From: Lachnospiraceae bacterium
Lineage (GTDB): Bacteria > Bacillota > Clostridia > Lachnospirales > Lachnospiraceae
Reading direction: 5' to 3'
Assembly: GCA_910575445.1 (NCBI GenBank)
Contig: CAJTFW010000006.1
Coordinates: 124,001-188,000, forward strand
Length of the DNA stretch: 64,000 bases
Within the stretch, counting starts at the first letter, position 1, and every line of letters begins with the position of its first letter. This document shows, piece after piece, positions 1 through 8,826 of this stretch. The position numbers and the translations under genes were made by a program. The notes beneath the pieces were generated by a model that had not been told where the DNA came from, ran no database searches, and saw nothing but the letters and a program-made list of their open reading frames with translations.

Positions 1-6
1 TTAATT

Positions 7-1722
7 ATGGCGAATAGACGAATCAGATTTTCGGTACATAATTCGCTGTATAAAGATACATGGAGCGTTGGCATCTATGTCCGTCTGTCTGATGAAGACA
101 GAGACAAAAGAGAGAAGACCGACTTAAGCCAAAGTATCATCAATCAGATTGCCTATATCAGAAGCTATATAGAGATGTTGAATGACAGTTCTGAGGAAGT
201 GTTTCGGTTGAAAGAATATAAAGTGTATTGCGATGATGACCATACAGGTATGAACTTTAAGCGTGATGGTTTTCAGAGTATGATGAGGGATGCAGGAGCA
301 GGTTTAATTGACTGTATCATTGTGAAAAACTTATCAAGATTGGGCAGATATGATAAAGAGATGCAGCAGTATCTGGAAGATGAGTTTGAGCAGTATGGCA
401 GGGAGATCCGTCTGGTCGCCATTGGGGATAATTATGACAGTCTGTATAAGGAGATCGGAGTCATTGATAAAGTGATACTGCTTCTGAACCGTGAGTATTC
501 AGAGCAACAGCATCGTAATGTCTGTATTGGTATGCATGCCATGCAGAAAAAGGGGCTGTTTGTGGGTGCGTTTCCTCCATATGGTTATATCAAAGACCCA
601 AAGGACCGGCACCATTTGCTTCCAGACCCTACAGCTTCTGAGGTTGTGAAGAGGATTTATGAGGAGTATCTGTCCGGCGTTTCTGCAAAGGAGATCGCCG
701 CAGGACTGACCGCAGATGGAATTGTCAATCCTTCCACATATAAGAGATTGCATGGATCTAATTTCAAATGCGGTGCAAAGATTTCTGATAAGGAGGTACA
801 TTGGAGAGGAGATGGTGTCAAACGTATTCTGATGGATGAGGTCTACACTGGCACGTTGGTTCAACATAAGCAGGTGAAGCGGAAGCTCACTGACAACAGA
901 CCCTCTCAACTGCCAAAAGATCAGTGGATTCGCTGTGAAGGTACGCATAAGGCACTGATTTCCAAAGAGAGATGGGACATTGTTCAATCCATGATGAAAA
1001 ACATCAGGCGCGATACGACAAAGAAAGACGAGATAACAATTTTTAAAGGATTGCTAAAGTGCGGCGACTGTAAACATGCTATGCGGAAAAAGTATGATAA
1101 GTATATCAATGTGGTAAACGGTGGGACATCTAAGTATCTGTATTATAATTGTGGTACTTATCGTGACTACAGTCAGAAATATAAGCGGATGGGAGAGAAT
1201 GTGCCCAAGTGTACCAGTCATTATATATCGGATAAAATGCTCAGGGGTATTGTTATCGATGACATCAATAAAATCATCAGTCAGGTGGAAAACTTAAACG
1301 AGATGGTGAAAAAGTATCAGGATAGGTTGTCTGATGATAAAACAAATACAATACAACATGAGATTGATAATAAAACGAAAACAATCCAGAAGTATCAGGA
1401 ACGCATGAAAACAGCCAGGGGTATGCTCTATGATGGAATTATCAACAGAGACGAGTATGAAAGTGATGTTGCTGACATTCAAAACGATATTGAACGTTTT
1501 AAGAAAGAGATTCACTTTCTGACAGAACTTACCATGTCTACTTCAGCGGTGTTTTCAAACCAGTGGATACAGAAGCTTCTGGAGAATGGTAAAATTACAG
1601 AGCTTGACCGGGTGACCGTGGTGGAGTTCATTGAGAAGATTTATGTATACGAGGATAAACATATTGAGATTGTGTATAAGTTCAGTGATGAGTTTGACCA
1701 TTTGTTTACGGATTTTGTCTGA
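7..1722 (+). CDS. Large serine recombinase (TnpX/TndX-like)
   Basis: Site-specific recombinase that would excise and integrate a mobile element using an active-site serine. The resolvase domain starts with GIYVRLSDEDRD, which places the catalytic serine at about residue 28. A recombinase domain follows at about 195-300 (KGLFVGAFPPYGY). A zinc ribbon has Cys352, Cys355, Cys382 and Cys402, and the C-terminus (about 420-500) is a long charged coiled coil. At 571 residues it is full size for the family. The frame is open to the left edge, so a start further upstream is possible. Such genes sit at the end of their element, so the first 1.7 kb is probably the right end of a mobile element lying mostly outside the window. 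Confidence 0.93.
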   Translation: MANRRIRFSVHNSLYKDTWSVGIYVRLSDEDRDKREKTDLSQSIINQIAYIRSYIEMLNDSSEEVFRLKEYKVYCDDDHTGMNFKRDGFQSMMRDAGAGLIDCIIVKNLSRLGRYDKEMQQYLEDEFEQYGREIRLVAIGDNYDSLYKEIGVIDKVILLLNREYSEQQHRNVCIGMHAMQKKGLFVGAFPPYGYIKDPKDRHHLLPDPTASEVVKRIYEEYLSGVSAKEIAAGLTADGIVNPSTYKRLHGSNFKCGAKISDKEVHWRGDGVKRILMDEVYTGTLVQHKQVKRKLTDNRPSQLPKDQWIRCEGTHKALISKERWDIVQSMMKNIRRDTTKKDEITIFKGLLKCGDCKHAMRKKYDKYINVVNGGTSKYLYYNCGTYRDYSQKYKRMGENVPKCTSHYISDKMLRGIVIDDINKIISQVENLNEMVKKYQDRLSDDKTNTIQHEIDNKTKTIQKYQERMKTARGMLYDGIINRDEYESDVADIQNDIERFKKEIHFLTELTMSTSAVFSNQWIQKLLENGKITELDRVTVVEFIEKIYVYEDKHIEIVYKFSDEFDHLFTDFV

Positions 1723-1784
1723 TGCAGCGTTGGTTTGCAGAATTTGGAAGTAGAAACAAAGATGATAAAGGAGATTTACAGAAG

Positions 1785-2051
1785 ATGAAAAAAGGAAAAA
1801 TATGGTTGTTGGCAGTCCTTTCCTTCGCTATGTTGGCGATTTCTGCCTGCGGCAGTAAAAATAATAGTGATTTACAAACAGGTACAACCGAGACAGACAG
1901 TCCCCAGGAGGATATAGCAGAGGACATAAAAGAGGAAGATTTGCCAGATGATGTCATAGCAACTCCAGAACCCGAAGAATCGGACGACTCCAAGTCTACA
2001 GAAGTCCCAGAGTCTGATATGACAGAGGAATCAAATCCAGAAGCAGAGTAG
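1785..2051 (+). CDS. Lipoprotein signal plus acidic linker; N-terminal part of a split amidase gene
   Basis: The start is ATG 1785, preceded by AAAGGAG. The product begins with a basic n-region and a hydrophobic stretch ending in the lipobox AISAC, so it should be a lipid-anchored protein outside the membrane. The rest is a Glu/Asp/Ser/Pro-rich linker with no fold of its own. The reading frame ends at TAG 2049 and continues in the same frame into an Amidase_3 domain starting at 2055. A lipobox plus acidic linker plus amidase is a normal architecture, so I infer one original gene cut by a nonsense codon. The stop could also be genuine, leaving a short secreted tail protein. Confidence 0.7.
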   Translation: MKKGKIWLLAVLSFAMLAISACGSKNNSDLQTGTTETDSPQEDIAEDIKEEDLPDDVIATPEPEESDDSKSTEVPESDMTEESNPEAE

Positions 2052-2054
2052 TTA

Positions 2055-2684
2055 TTGAAGTATAGAACATATCACAGCTTGCTATCTAGTTTATCCCCAC
2101 TTTTCGGTCTGTTGTCATGCCCGCCGCATGGAGGCAATGACCCAGGAAAGATTGGCATAGATGACTCCTTAGAAAAAGACCTGAATCTTATCATCGCACG
2201 AAAAGTACAGAAAATCTTAGAGCAGCAAGATGTAGAAGTGGTAATGACACGGGAATCTGATAAAGGACTTTATGAAGAACAGACCTCCAATAAAAAAGTG
2301 CAAGATATGAAAAATCGTTGCGCACTTATCAACGAGACACAACCCGACTGCGTTGTAAGCATCCATCAGAACAGCTACCATGAAGAATATGTCCATGGAG
2401 CGCAGGTCTTCTACTATGGCACTTCTGAAGAAGGAAAACGGTTGGCAGAGACACTACAGGAAAGATTAATTTCCTACGTCGACCCAGAGAACCATAGAGA
2501 GGCGAAAGCCAATGAGAGCTATTATCTGTTGAAGAAGACAGAGGTTCCGATTGTAATTGTGGAGTGCGGCTTTTTGAGCAACTGGGAGGAAGCGAAGAAA
2601 TTGCAGGATGACAGCTATCAGAACCAGATTGCCTGGGCGGTGTCGATGGGGATATTGTCGTATCTAGAAGAAGGGGAAAAATAA
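2055..2684 (+). CDS. N-acetylmuramoyl-L-alanine amidase (Amidase_3 domain), damaged N-terminus
   Basis: This is a zinc amidase that cleaves the amide bond between muramic acid and L-alanine in peptidoglycan. The zinc ligands look intact: His25 in HGGNDPGK, Glu40 in SLEKDLN, His104 in SIHQNSY. The catalytic Glu170 is present in IVECGFLSN. The first strand is abnormal: the family has a DAGHGG motif, but here the frame reads LLSCPPHGG. A neighbouring frame reads VVMPA just before the HGG, which suggests a small indel there. The TTG start at 2055 has no good ribosome site and there is no signal peptide. Together with the in-frame TAG at 2049, this looks like the catalytic half of a broken lipoprotein-amidase gene, possibly inactive. 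Confidence 0.8.
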   Translation: MKYRTYHSLLSSLSPLFGLLSCPPHGGNDPGKIGIDDSLEKDLNLIIARKVQKILEQQDVEVVMTRESDKGLYEEQTSNKKVQDMKNRCALINETQPDCVVSIHQNSYHEEYVHGAQVFYYGTSEEGKRLAETLQERLISYVDPENHREAKANESYYLLKKTEVPIVIVECGFLSNWEEAKKLQDDSYQNQIAWAVSMGILSYLEEGEK

Positions 2685-2753
2685 CTTATTTTTCTCCTCT
2701 TTGCTCATGAATTAAGAAGCTTTCAAGTTCCGGTTTTATTTAATTATAGAAGT

Positions 2754-2892
2754 GACGCTCGCCAAGTGCCGATGGCGTCCAATGGGTCTTTCAGGAACAT
2801 CTGCCAGGCCATGTCGGGCTGTGTATCAGCTTCGATACATATGCTTTGGGCGAAGTCTTTTGGGAACCTACTTCTCCTCCTATCCTAGCGTC
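2754..2892. repeat. Structured intergenic repeat, copy 1
   Basis: The first 70 bases or so are almost identical to a segment at about 31276-31345, including AGGAACATCTGCCAGGCCAT. The outer ends GACGCT and AGCGTC are complementary. Internal inverted repeats include TGTATC/GATACA at about 2822-2839. I see no open frame. It lies in the gap between the amidase and a transferred block and probably belongs to a dispersed non-coding repeat family (other members at 25745 and 31177). Confidence 0.6.
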
Positions 2893-2979
2893 TTTTATGT
2901 ATCTATTTTTTCTTTTGAAAATGGTTGATTATCTCAAAAAAGCCTTGATTTACGGGCATACAAGCAGGATTTCAAGCTG

Positions 2980-3013
2980 AATTTACTACCAATTTACTAC
3001 TTTTGAGGGAAAG
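2980..3013. repeat. Possible left boundary of the LanFEG block (integrase-type flank)
   Basis: The sequence AATTTACTACC-AATTTACTAC-TTTTGAGGGAAAG closely resembles the sequence just after the tyrosine-integrase remnant at 9013-9049. Repeated TTTACTAC motifs are common downstream of Tn916-family integrase genes. I infer that the two copies mark the limits of a transferred block. No clean duplicated core can be defined by eye. Confidence 0.35.
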
Positions 3014-3103
3014 AGCCTTGATATGCCGCCCGGAACCCTGCCAGCCCAGCCACCAGCACACAGCATTGAGAAAGAATAAATGAAAACTGAATACGACGCA
3101 TAC

Positions 3104-3153
3104 GCGGCGTTTCTCTATCCCTATACAGGGAGAACAGGAACGCCGCTTTTTTT
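3104..3153 (+). terminator. Rho-independent terminator
   Basis: GCGGCGTT (3104-3111) pairs with AACGCCGC (3139-3146). A nested stem TCCCT/AGGGA lies between them and seven T follow. The short open frame over it (3080-3274) has no coding character. Confidence 0.7.
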
Positions 3154-3362
3154 ATGCCCTTCCCAACAAGCAATTTCTGACCGACCGGGCGGGCAGAAAT
3201 ACGGAAAAGGGTACTCTTTTCCTATGCTTGCTACGAAAGTTCTTCCTACTACCTACAACACCGGGATTGTCTGATTTGGCGAATTTCCGCAAAAGAAAAA
3301 CGCTGCAACTGAAAATAATTGCAACGCTTCTTAGTCCCTATTCAATTTTAGCCGGACAAGGG

Positions 3363-3716
3363 CTATTCTCCCTCACCCTCAACCTCTGCGCTCTCCCGCG
3401 CCGTAGCGGTGACTATCCGTATTCCTGTATCGCTCATATCGTCCAGCAGGGCGTCAAGCTGCCGCCGCTGGGTGTTCTTCCCGGCGGGTTGCTCCAAAAG
3501 GAATTGGTCTACCGAGATATTGTAACGCAGCATAAGCTCAAAGAATATCTGTAAGCTGGGGTGTTGCCCCTTATTCTCAATATTCGCAAGGTAGCGCGGG
3601 GATATATACATTTCGTCGCATACCTTTTTCCTGCTCTCTTTGCGCCCTTTCCGGGCTGTCTTGATCGCTTCCCCAAAAGCCTTAAAATCGTATCGTGGTA
3701 CTGGTCTTTTTGCCAT
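3363..3716 (-). CDS. XRE-family helix-turn-helix regulator
   Basis: This is a DNA-binding regulator of about 117 residues. The N-terminal half carries an HTH_3/XRE domain: AFGEAIKTARKGRKESRKKVCDE, then YISPRYLANIENKGQHPSL as the recognition part. The C-terminal half, containing LLEQPAGKNTQRRQLDALLDDM, has no further domain that I recognise. Of two in-frame Met codons I prefer the second (MAKRP), because AGGGTGA abuts the first and is correctly spaced from the second. It is divergent from the LanFEG transporter genes and probably controls them or the mobile block carrying them. Confidence 0.8.
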   Translation of the reverse strand: MAKRPVPRYDFKAFGEAIKTARKGRKESRKKVCDEMYISPRYLANIENKGQHPSLQIFFELMLRYNISVDQFLLEQPAGKNTQRRQLDALLDDMSDTGIRIVTATARESAEVEGEGE

Positions 3717-3894
3717 ATTCATTCACCCTATTACATTTTACTGTTCACCTTTCTTTTTGGATATGTCTACACAATTCTATATATTGACTTAAATAATTCC
3801 TTTTGATTTCTCGTCAAAATTCCATTTTCTTTATGAAATCTTCAAAAATATCCTCTATGCTATTGATAGAATTAAATGAAAGGACATGATGATT

Positions 3895-4602
3895 ATGGAT
3901 ATGATTTTGAAAACAACAAACCTCTGTAAAAATTTCAAAGGGCAGACAGCAGTAAACAATGTATCTTTGAACATTCAGAGAAATTCTGTCTACGGATTGC
4001 TGGGACCGAATGGAGCAGGCAAATCTACCATTCTTAAAATGCTCACTGGCATTTTGCGCCCTACATCGGGAGAAATTGAGTTTGACGGTCACGCATGGAA
4101 CCGCAGCGATTTACAATCTATTGGCGCATTGATTGAAATGCCGCCCCTATACGAAAATCTGACCGCATACGAAAATCTGAAAGTGCGAACCCTTGCGCTC
4201 GGACTTCCCGATACCCGCATTGAGGAAGTCTTACGGATTGTTGACCTTACAGACACTCGAAAAAAGAAATCGGGACATTTTTCTTTGGGAATGAAACAGC
4301 GGCTTGGCATTGCGCTTGCGTTGTTATCATCACCTAAATTGTTGATTTTAGATGAACCGACAAACGGGTTAGACCCTATTGGTATTCAAGAATTACGGGA
4401 ACTTATCTGTTCTTTCCCGGCGCATGGAATTACAGTAATTTTATCCAGCCACATTTTATCCGAAGTAGAACAGATTGCGGATCACATTGGAATTATTTCT
4501 GCCGGGAAGCTGGGCTATGAAAGCAAAATAAACAAAGGCGCAAGTTTAGAAGAAATTTTTATGCGTGTTGTAGCTGCTAATAACGAAAAGGGGGAAAAAT
4601 AA
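3895..4602 (+). CDS. Lantibiotic-protection ABC transporter, ATP-binding subunit (LanF/CprA type)
   Basis: This is the ATPase of a LanFEG-type exporter that removes lantibiotics or cationic peptides from the membrane. It has Walker A GPNGAGKST at residues 37-45, signature FSLGMKQRLG, Walker B LLILDEPTNGLD and an H-loop in SSHILSEVEQ. About 235 residues is the usual length. Of three nearby Met codons (3886, 3889, 3895), only 3895 is well spaced from AAAGGA at 3879-3884. Its stop overlaps the start of the next permease gene. The genes after it (two permeases, YccF, response regulator, kinase) match CprABC- or NisFEG-like resistance loci. Subunit class is confident; the exact substrate is inferred. 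Confidence 0.92.
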   Translation: MDMILKTTNLCKNFKGQTAVNNVSLNIQRNSVYGLLGPNGAGKSTILKMLTGILRPTSGEIEFDGHAWNRSDLQSIGALIEMPPLYENLTAYENLKVRTLALGLPDTRIEEVLRIVDLTDTRKKKSGHFSLGMKQRLGIALALLSSPKLLILDEPTNGLDPIGIQELRELICSFPAHGITVILSSHILSEVEQIADHIGIISAGKLGYESKINKGASLEEIFMRVVAANNEKGEK

Positions 4603-5330
4603 TGTTTCATCTTATACATTCTGAATTATTAAAAGTACGTCATACATTTGCATTAAAGCTATTTGTTGCGGCTCCTATCGTTACTTTGAGTTTAGGATAC
4701 ATCTTGAGTGGAAAATTTGTTCAGTTTACAGCCTATAATTGGTGGTATATTTTGATACTGCCGATTACGATTGCTATTTGGTGTGCCAGCTTTATCAGTT
4801 GTGAAAAACGCACACAGTATCAGAATATTCTCTGTTTATCTGTTGACATGAAGAAAATCTGGATTGGCAAGCTGTTTGCGGTTGCTGTGCTGCTTTTATT
4901 AACCAATTTTGTAATGTGGGGTGGCTGTACGCTTTTTGGTGTTTTTACCGTGATGAACATTGACCCGCTTAATGGTTTTTGGGGCTGTATGTTATTGTTT
5001 CTTGTTTACGTTTGGCAGCTTCCGCTTATTATGTTGCTTGCGAAAAAAACAAATTATCTTACTGCTGTACTAATTTCCTTTAGCTGCAACATTTTATCTA
5101 CGATTGGAGCAGAAAGTGATTTGTTTTATCTCAATCCATTTGCCATTCCAGCACGCATTGTATGCCCCTTTTTCAAAATGCACCCTAACGGTATTCCTAT
5201 TGAAAATGGTTCTTTTCTGCTGAATACTGGAACAATCATTCCTGCCGTTTTGCTTAGCTTGATTTTGGCGGTACTGTGTTTTTTGCTTACAGCATGGCTT
5301 TTCACTAAAGGAGACAGAACACATGATTGA
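4602..5330 (+). CDS. Lantibiotic-protection ABC transporter permease (LanE/MutE type)
   Basis: Integral membrane permease of 242 residues with about six hydrophobic segments, starting LIHSELLKVRHTFALKLFVAAP, which is the typical opening of the MutE/EpiE family (shared with the next gene's HYLKSDFYKLRNS). It partners the ATPase encoded just upstream, overlapping it by one base, and the next permease, overlapping by eight bases, so all three should be translated together. Function is inferred from the order LanF-LanE-LanG. Confidence 0.85.
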   Translation: MFHLIHSELLKVRHTFALKLFVAAPIVTLSLGYILSGKFVQFTAYNWWYILILPITIAIWCASFISCEKRTQYQNILCLSVDMKKIWIGKLFAVAVLLLLTNFVMWGGCTLFGVFTVMNIDPLNGFWGCMLLFLVYVWQLPLIMLLAKKTNYLTAVLISFSCNILSTIGAESDLFYLNPFAIPARIVCPFFKMHPNGIPIENGSFLLNTGTIIPAVLLSLILAVLCFLLTAWLFTKGDRTHD

Positions 5331-6075
5331 GTTATATCATTATCTAAAAAGCGATTTTTACAAGTTGCGCAATTCTTCGTTCTTTTGGGTACATGTTTTA
5401 TTCCCATTTCTGGGAGTAGCACTTGTTTTACTGTATGCGACATTTGCGGCTGTAAACGATATAAACAAAATTGCGGTATTCTTTCAGCTTTTCGCAATCG
5501 CATATCCTTTTGTTATTAGTATCGTTTGTGAGATTATCGCAGGACAGGAAAACCGGGCGGGGCATTATCAGAATATTTTAGTGTTGCGTTCCAAAACGAA
5601 AGCCATTTTGTCTAAATTCTTGTTACTGATTGCCGCCGGATTGCTTGCGGTATTATTGAGCATATTTCTATTTGCTTTGTTACTTCCGGCGACAGGAATA
5701 AAATTGCTTTTGCCGACATCATCCCTTGTATTACCGGCTTTGATCTTGTGGAGCAGTAATATACTGCTATATGCTCTTTCTATTATTTTGGCATTTCGGT
5801 TTGGAAGAACGGTCTGCATAGGAATGGGAGCTATTGGCAGTTTATTAGCTGCATTGCTCCAAACGGGCTTAGGTACAGGCTTGTGGTTTGTGCTGCCATA
5901 CGGCTTTGGAATACGTCTTAGTGATTTCGCACTTCAATTTGCCTTGCAGGATTCAACTGCTGTTAGTGCAGAACTTAAATTCGGGATAAGTATGTGCGCG
6001 GGTATGACGGTTTTATTTATTGTAATTTTGTTCGTGTGGTTTTTGCGGTACGAGGGAAAGTGTACAAATGAGTGA
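5323..6075 (+). CDS. Lantibiotic-protection ABC transporter permease (LanG/MutG type)
   Basis: Second permease of the exporter: 250 residues, with six or so hydrophobic segments. The region SIVCEIIAGQENRAGHYQNIL matches the motif of the partner permease, SFISCEKRTQYQNIL, showing the two are paralogues. It overlaps the lanE-like gene by eight bases and is followed after 14 bases by a YccF gene. It would complete the LanFE2G2-type complex in the cytoplasmic membrane. Confidence 0.85.
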   Translation: MIELYHYLKSDFYKLRNSSFFWVHVLFPFLGVALVLLYATFAAVNDINKIAVFFQLFAIAYPFVISIVCEIIAGQENRAGHYQNILVLRSKTKAILSKFLLLIAAGLLAVLLSIFLFALLLPATGIKLLLPTSSLVLPALILWSSNILLYALSIILAFRFGRTVCIGMGAIGSLLAALLQTGLGTGLWFVLPYGFGIRLSDFALQFALQDSTAVSAELKFGISMCAGMTVLFIVILFVWFLRYEGKCTNE

Positions 6076-6089
6076 GGAGATGATATAAT

Positions 6090-6455
6090 ATGGGTTGTTT
6101 GGGAAACGTGATATGGTTCCTGTGCGGAGGATTATGGCAGGGCTTGGCATGGACAATATCGGGCATTTTTTGGTGCATAACCATTATTGGAATACCGATT
6201 GGGCGGCAATGTTTCAAATTTACTGCTCTTACCTTTTTCCCGTTTGGAAAAGAAATTCAGTATGGCGGTAATGCAATTTTAACTTTGGCAAACCTTGTAT
6301 GGCTTATAATCAGTGGTATTCCGCTTGCCATAACAGCGTGCATAAATGGAATACTGCTATGCTGTACAATTATCGGCATACCGTTTGGTATGCAATGCTT
6401 TAAGATTGCAAAACTCGCCCTTATGCCTTTTGGGGCGACCGTAAATGAAGTCTGA
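6090..6455 (+). CDS. YccF-domain inner membrane protein
   Basis: A 121-residue membrane protein made of two similar halves, each with the YccF signature: GNVIWFLCGGLWQGLAW...GIPIGRQCFK, then ANLVWLIISGIPLAI...GIPFGMQCFK. Four hydrophobic segments are likely. The family is widespread, but its biochemical role is unknown to me. Its place between the LanFEG genes and the response regulator, with short spacing on both sides, indicates co-transcription with the resistance genes. Confidence 0.88.
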   Translation: MGCLGNVIWFLCGGLWQGLAWTISGIFWCITIIGIPIGRQCFKFTALTFFPFGKEIQYGGNAILTLANLVWLIISGIPLAITACINGILLCCTIIGIPFGMQCFKIAKLALMPFGATVNEV

Positions 6456-6469
6456 CAGGAGGGATTGAT

Positions 6470-7129
6470 ATGGCGAATATATTAGTTGTTGATGATGAAA
6501 ACGCAATGCTTCAACTGATAAAACGCATTCTCGAAAAAGACGCCCATACCGTAACACTTCAAGCAAATGCAAAAGCCGTTCTTGATATAGATTTCAGACG
6601 ATATGATTTGATTTTGCTGGATATTATGATGCCGGATATGGACGGTTTTGAATTATGCGATCAAATCCGTTCCCTTGTGGATTGCCCTATTATTTTCTTG
6701 ACTGCAAAAACACAGGAAAGTGATATTGTTCGTGGTTTGGGAATTGGCGGCGACGATTACATCACAAAGCCTTTTGGTACAAATGAATTGCTTGCTCGTG
6801 TAAATGCACATTTACGCAGAGATAACCGAGAAAAGAAATATGCCATATCCATTTCGGGCATTATCTTTCACATCAACGCAAAGGAAACGGAAGTCAATGG
6901 GAATAAACTCCCTCTAACCAAAAGTGAGTATGAAATATGTGAATATCTGGCTTTGCACCGGGGACAGGTTTTTTCAAAAGAGCAGATTTATGAAGCTGTT
7001 TTTGGTTTTGAGGGAGAAAGTGACGATAGTGTGATAGCCACTCATGTAAAAAATATCCGCAGTAAGTTAGCGGCTGTCAAATTATCCCCTATTGAAACGG
7101 TTTGGGGGGTGGGTTATAAATGGGAGTAA
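6470..7129 (+). CDS. OmpR-family response regulator of the transporter locus
   Basis: Receiver domain at residues 1-115: acidic pair in VVDDE, phosphoacceptor Asp in LILLDIMMPDMDG, conserved Thr in FLTAKT, Lys in ITKPF. A winged-helix DNA-binding domain follows at about 125-219, with ETVWGVGYKWE as its wing. The ribosome site is CAGGAGGG. It overlaps the kinase gene downstream by 10 bases. By analogy with NisR, SpaR and CprR it should activate the upstream transporter genes when the kinase detects an antimicrobial peptide. Confidence 0.92.
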   Translation: MANILVVDDENAMLQLIKRILEKDAHTVTLQANAKAVLDIDFRRYDLILLDIMMPDMDGFELCDQIRSLVDCPIIFLTAKTQESDIVRGLGIGGDDYITKPFGTNELLARVNAHLRRDNREKKYAISISGIIFHINAKETEVNGNKLPLTKSEYEICEYLALHRGQVFSKEQIYEAVFGFEGESDDSVIATHVKNIRSKLAAVKLSPIETVWGVGYKWE

Positions 7130-8475
7130 AAAAACTGCGTTCTATCTTCATGCGGTATATATTCACTGTTGCCGGTGGTATTCTTTTCATTATCGCTATC
7201 AATGTTGGTCTATATATGTTTTGTATAAATACAGAGGTCATTATTCCTGTTATGAATATTGAGGATAGGATTGCTGACGCAGCAGAAGAAATACAGACAA
7301 GTAAATTTTTTGATACAGCCGACATTCCAAACTTTTGTGATTATGGCGTTTATACCCCCGCAGGCGTGTTCCAGTACGGTTCTTTATCAGAAGATACAGC
7401 CAACACCTTTTGGGAAGAAGCTACTACAAATGGAAAGAATATAATTCCCCCATACCGTGTTCGGGTTATTGAGCGTGTGGATGATGTCGTTCTTTTGCGC
7501 TACCGTTTAACTTCGCAATTCAACAATACTACACTTCGACGTATTTGCCCGGCATCCGATCTTCTGCTTGTCGGGCTGATAATAATTGAGATTGTCGTTT
7601 TGCTATTCCTTGTTTCTCATTGGTTTGGGAAATATACGGGCAGGAAAATTGACAAACTGCTTATCGTAACCCAGAAAATTGAGAAGCAGGATTTGGATTT
7701 TAAGATTGAAAGTAGTGGCATATTTGAAGTAGACCGCGCCTTATCCGCATTGGAACACTTGAAACAGGCACTAAAAAATTCGCTTGCCGAGCAATGGCAA
7801 GCGGATAAATTAAGGCAGGAGCAGATTTCAGCTTTGGCACATGATTTGAAAACACCACTGACTATTATCCGTGGAAATACGGAGCTGCTGTATGACACGA
7901 TACTTGCCGATAATCAGAAAGAATGTGCGGACTATATCGAGGGCAGTGTTGTTCAAATGCAGGACTATATTGAAACGCTAATTGACATGACAAAAGCAAA
8001 AGAGAATTTTCCTTTTCACCGTAAAAATGTAAAATTATCTTCCTTATTGCAGGAAATCCGTACACAGGCAAAAGGTTTGTGCGCTGTAAAAAATATCTAT
8101 TTGGAATGGAGGGAGAATGTTGATCGGGAATATATCTTTGCAGACAGTGAACAACTGATAAGAGTTTTTGCAAATGTTTTTTCAAATGCAATAGAATATA
8201 CACCAGCAGGAAAAACAGTTTTCTTTGAAGTATATGAAAAAGATAATTCAATCCTATGCTCTATCACTGATATGGGAAGTGGTTTTTCTCCCGAAGCGTT
8301 AAAACATGCGACTGAACAATTTTATATGGACGAACAAAGCAGACATTCCAAATCGCATTATGGAATAGGTCTTTATGTAGCAGACTCCATAATAGCCAAA
8401 CATGGCGGACAGCTTATTTTAAGCAACTCTGAAAAGACTGGCGGCGCACAGGTTATAATCAAAATTCCATATTGA
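7120..8475 (+). CDS. Sensor histidine kinase of the transporter locus (NisK/CprK-like)
   Basis: Membrane kinase of 451 residues. One membrane segment lies at about 15-38 and another at 146-167, enclosing an extracytoplasmic sensor of about 105 residues. The HisKA box SALAHDLKTPLTII has the phosphorylated His at 241. The HATPase has an N-box (NVFSNAIEYTP), G1 (DMGSGFS) and G2 (SHYGIGLYV). A short extracellular loop between two helices is the common layout of peptide-sensing kinases in this class. It ends 8 bases before a terminator at 8483. Confidence 0.9.
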   Translation: MGVKKLRSIFMRYIFTVAGGILFIIAINVGLYMFCINTEVIIPVMNIEDRIADAAEEIQTSKFFDTADIPNFCDYGVYTPAGVFQYGSLSEDTANTFWEEATTNGKNIIPPYRVRVIERVDDVVLLRYRLTSQFNNTTLRRICPASDLLLVGLIIIEIVVLLFLVSHWFGKYTGRKIDKLLIVTQKIEKQDLDFKIESSGIFEVDRALSALEHLKQALKNSLAEQWQADKLRQEQISALAHDLKTPLTIIRGNTELLYDTILADNQKECADYIEGSVVQMQDYIETLIDMTKAKENFPFHRKNVKLSSLLQEIRTQAKGLCAVKNIYLEWRENVDREYIFADSEQLIRVFANVFSNAIEYTPAGKTVFFEVYEKDNSILCSITDMGSGFSPEALKHATEQFYMDEQSRHSKSHYGIGLYVADSIIAKHGGQLILSNSEKTGGAQVIIKIPY

Positions 8476-8482
8476 CATTATG

Positions 8483-8507
8483 GATGGCTTGCGAGCCGTC
8501 TTTTTTT
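8483..8507 (+). terminator. Terminator of the transporter/two-component operon
   Basis: GATGGCT and AGCCGTC form a seven-pair stem (one G-T) around TGCG, followed by seven T, just after the kinase stop codon. Confidence 0.75.
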
Positions 8508-8653
8508 CAAATCTTTATGAAATCCACAAAATTAGCAGTTAGCATATAAATAAGCAATAGAAATACTTTCACACCGCCCGGAAGTCATTGTAATTGAACT
8601 TCTTAATACGGACTTGTAAGAACAGCTTATAAAAAACTGAATGATAAAGCAAT

Positions 8654-8695
8654 CTGCTGCACGACGGCAAAAGAAAAAAAGCCGTCGTACAGCAG
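8654..8695. other. Long hairpin, 15-pair stem
   Basis: CTGCTGCACGACGGC (8654-8668) pairs with GCCGTCGTACAGCAG (8681-8695), with one mismatch, around a purine-rich 12-base loop. No T-run follows directly. It may be a protein-binding or RNA-structural site of the former mobile element, and lies upstream of a second terminator. Confidence 0.6.
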
Positions 8696-8721
8696 AGGTA
8701 TTTTCACACGCCTATTCATAC

Positions 8722-8763
8722 ACGGCGGCTTTTGAGAGATCAAAGCCGCCGTTTCTTTTTTAT
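8722..8763 (+). terminator. Strong hairpin terminator
   Basis: ACGGCGGCTTT (8722-8732) pairs perfectly with AAAGCCGCCGT (8742-8752) around nine bases and is followed by a T-rich tract to 8762. It sits between the hairpin at 8654 and the integrase remnant. Confidence 0.7.
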
Positions 8764-8826
8764 CTTCTCAAGGAATGACGCGGTTTCACTGTTAAAAGCG
8801 GCGGCTAAAGGAGGTTACCCAAAGTA

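Noticed and set aside
2049-2057. Programmed stop-codon read-through joining lipoprotein and amidase
   Set aside because: No structure or context known to drive read-through is seen, and the amidase N-terminus is itself damaged, so mutation is simpler.
3080-3554. Short rightward open frames (64 and 108 codons)
   Set aside because: The first lies over a terminator hairpin and has no ribosome site; the second is antisense to the well-supported XRE gene.
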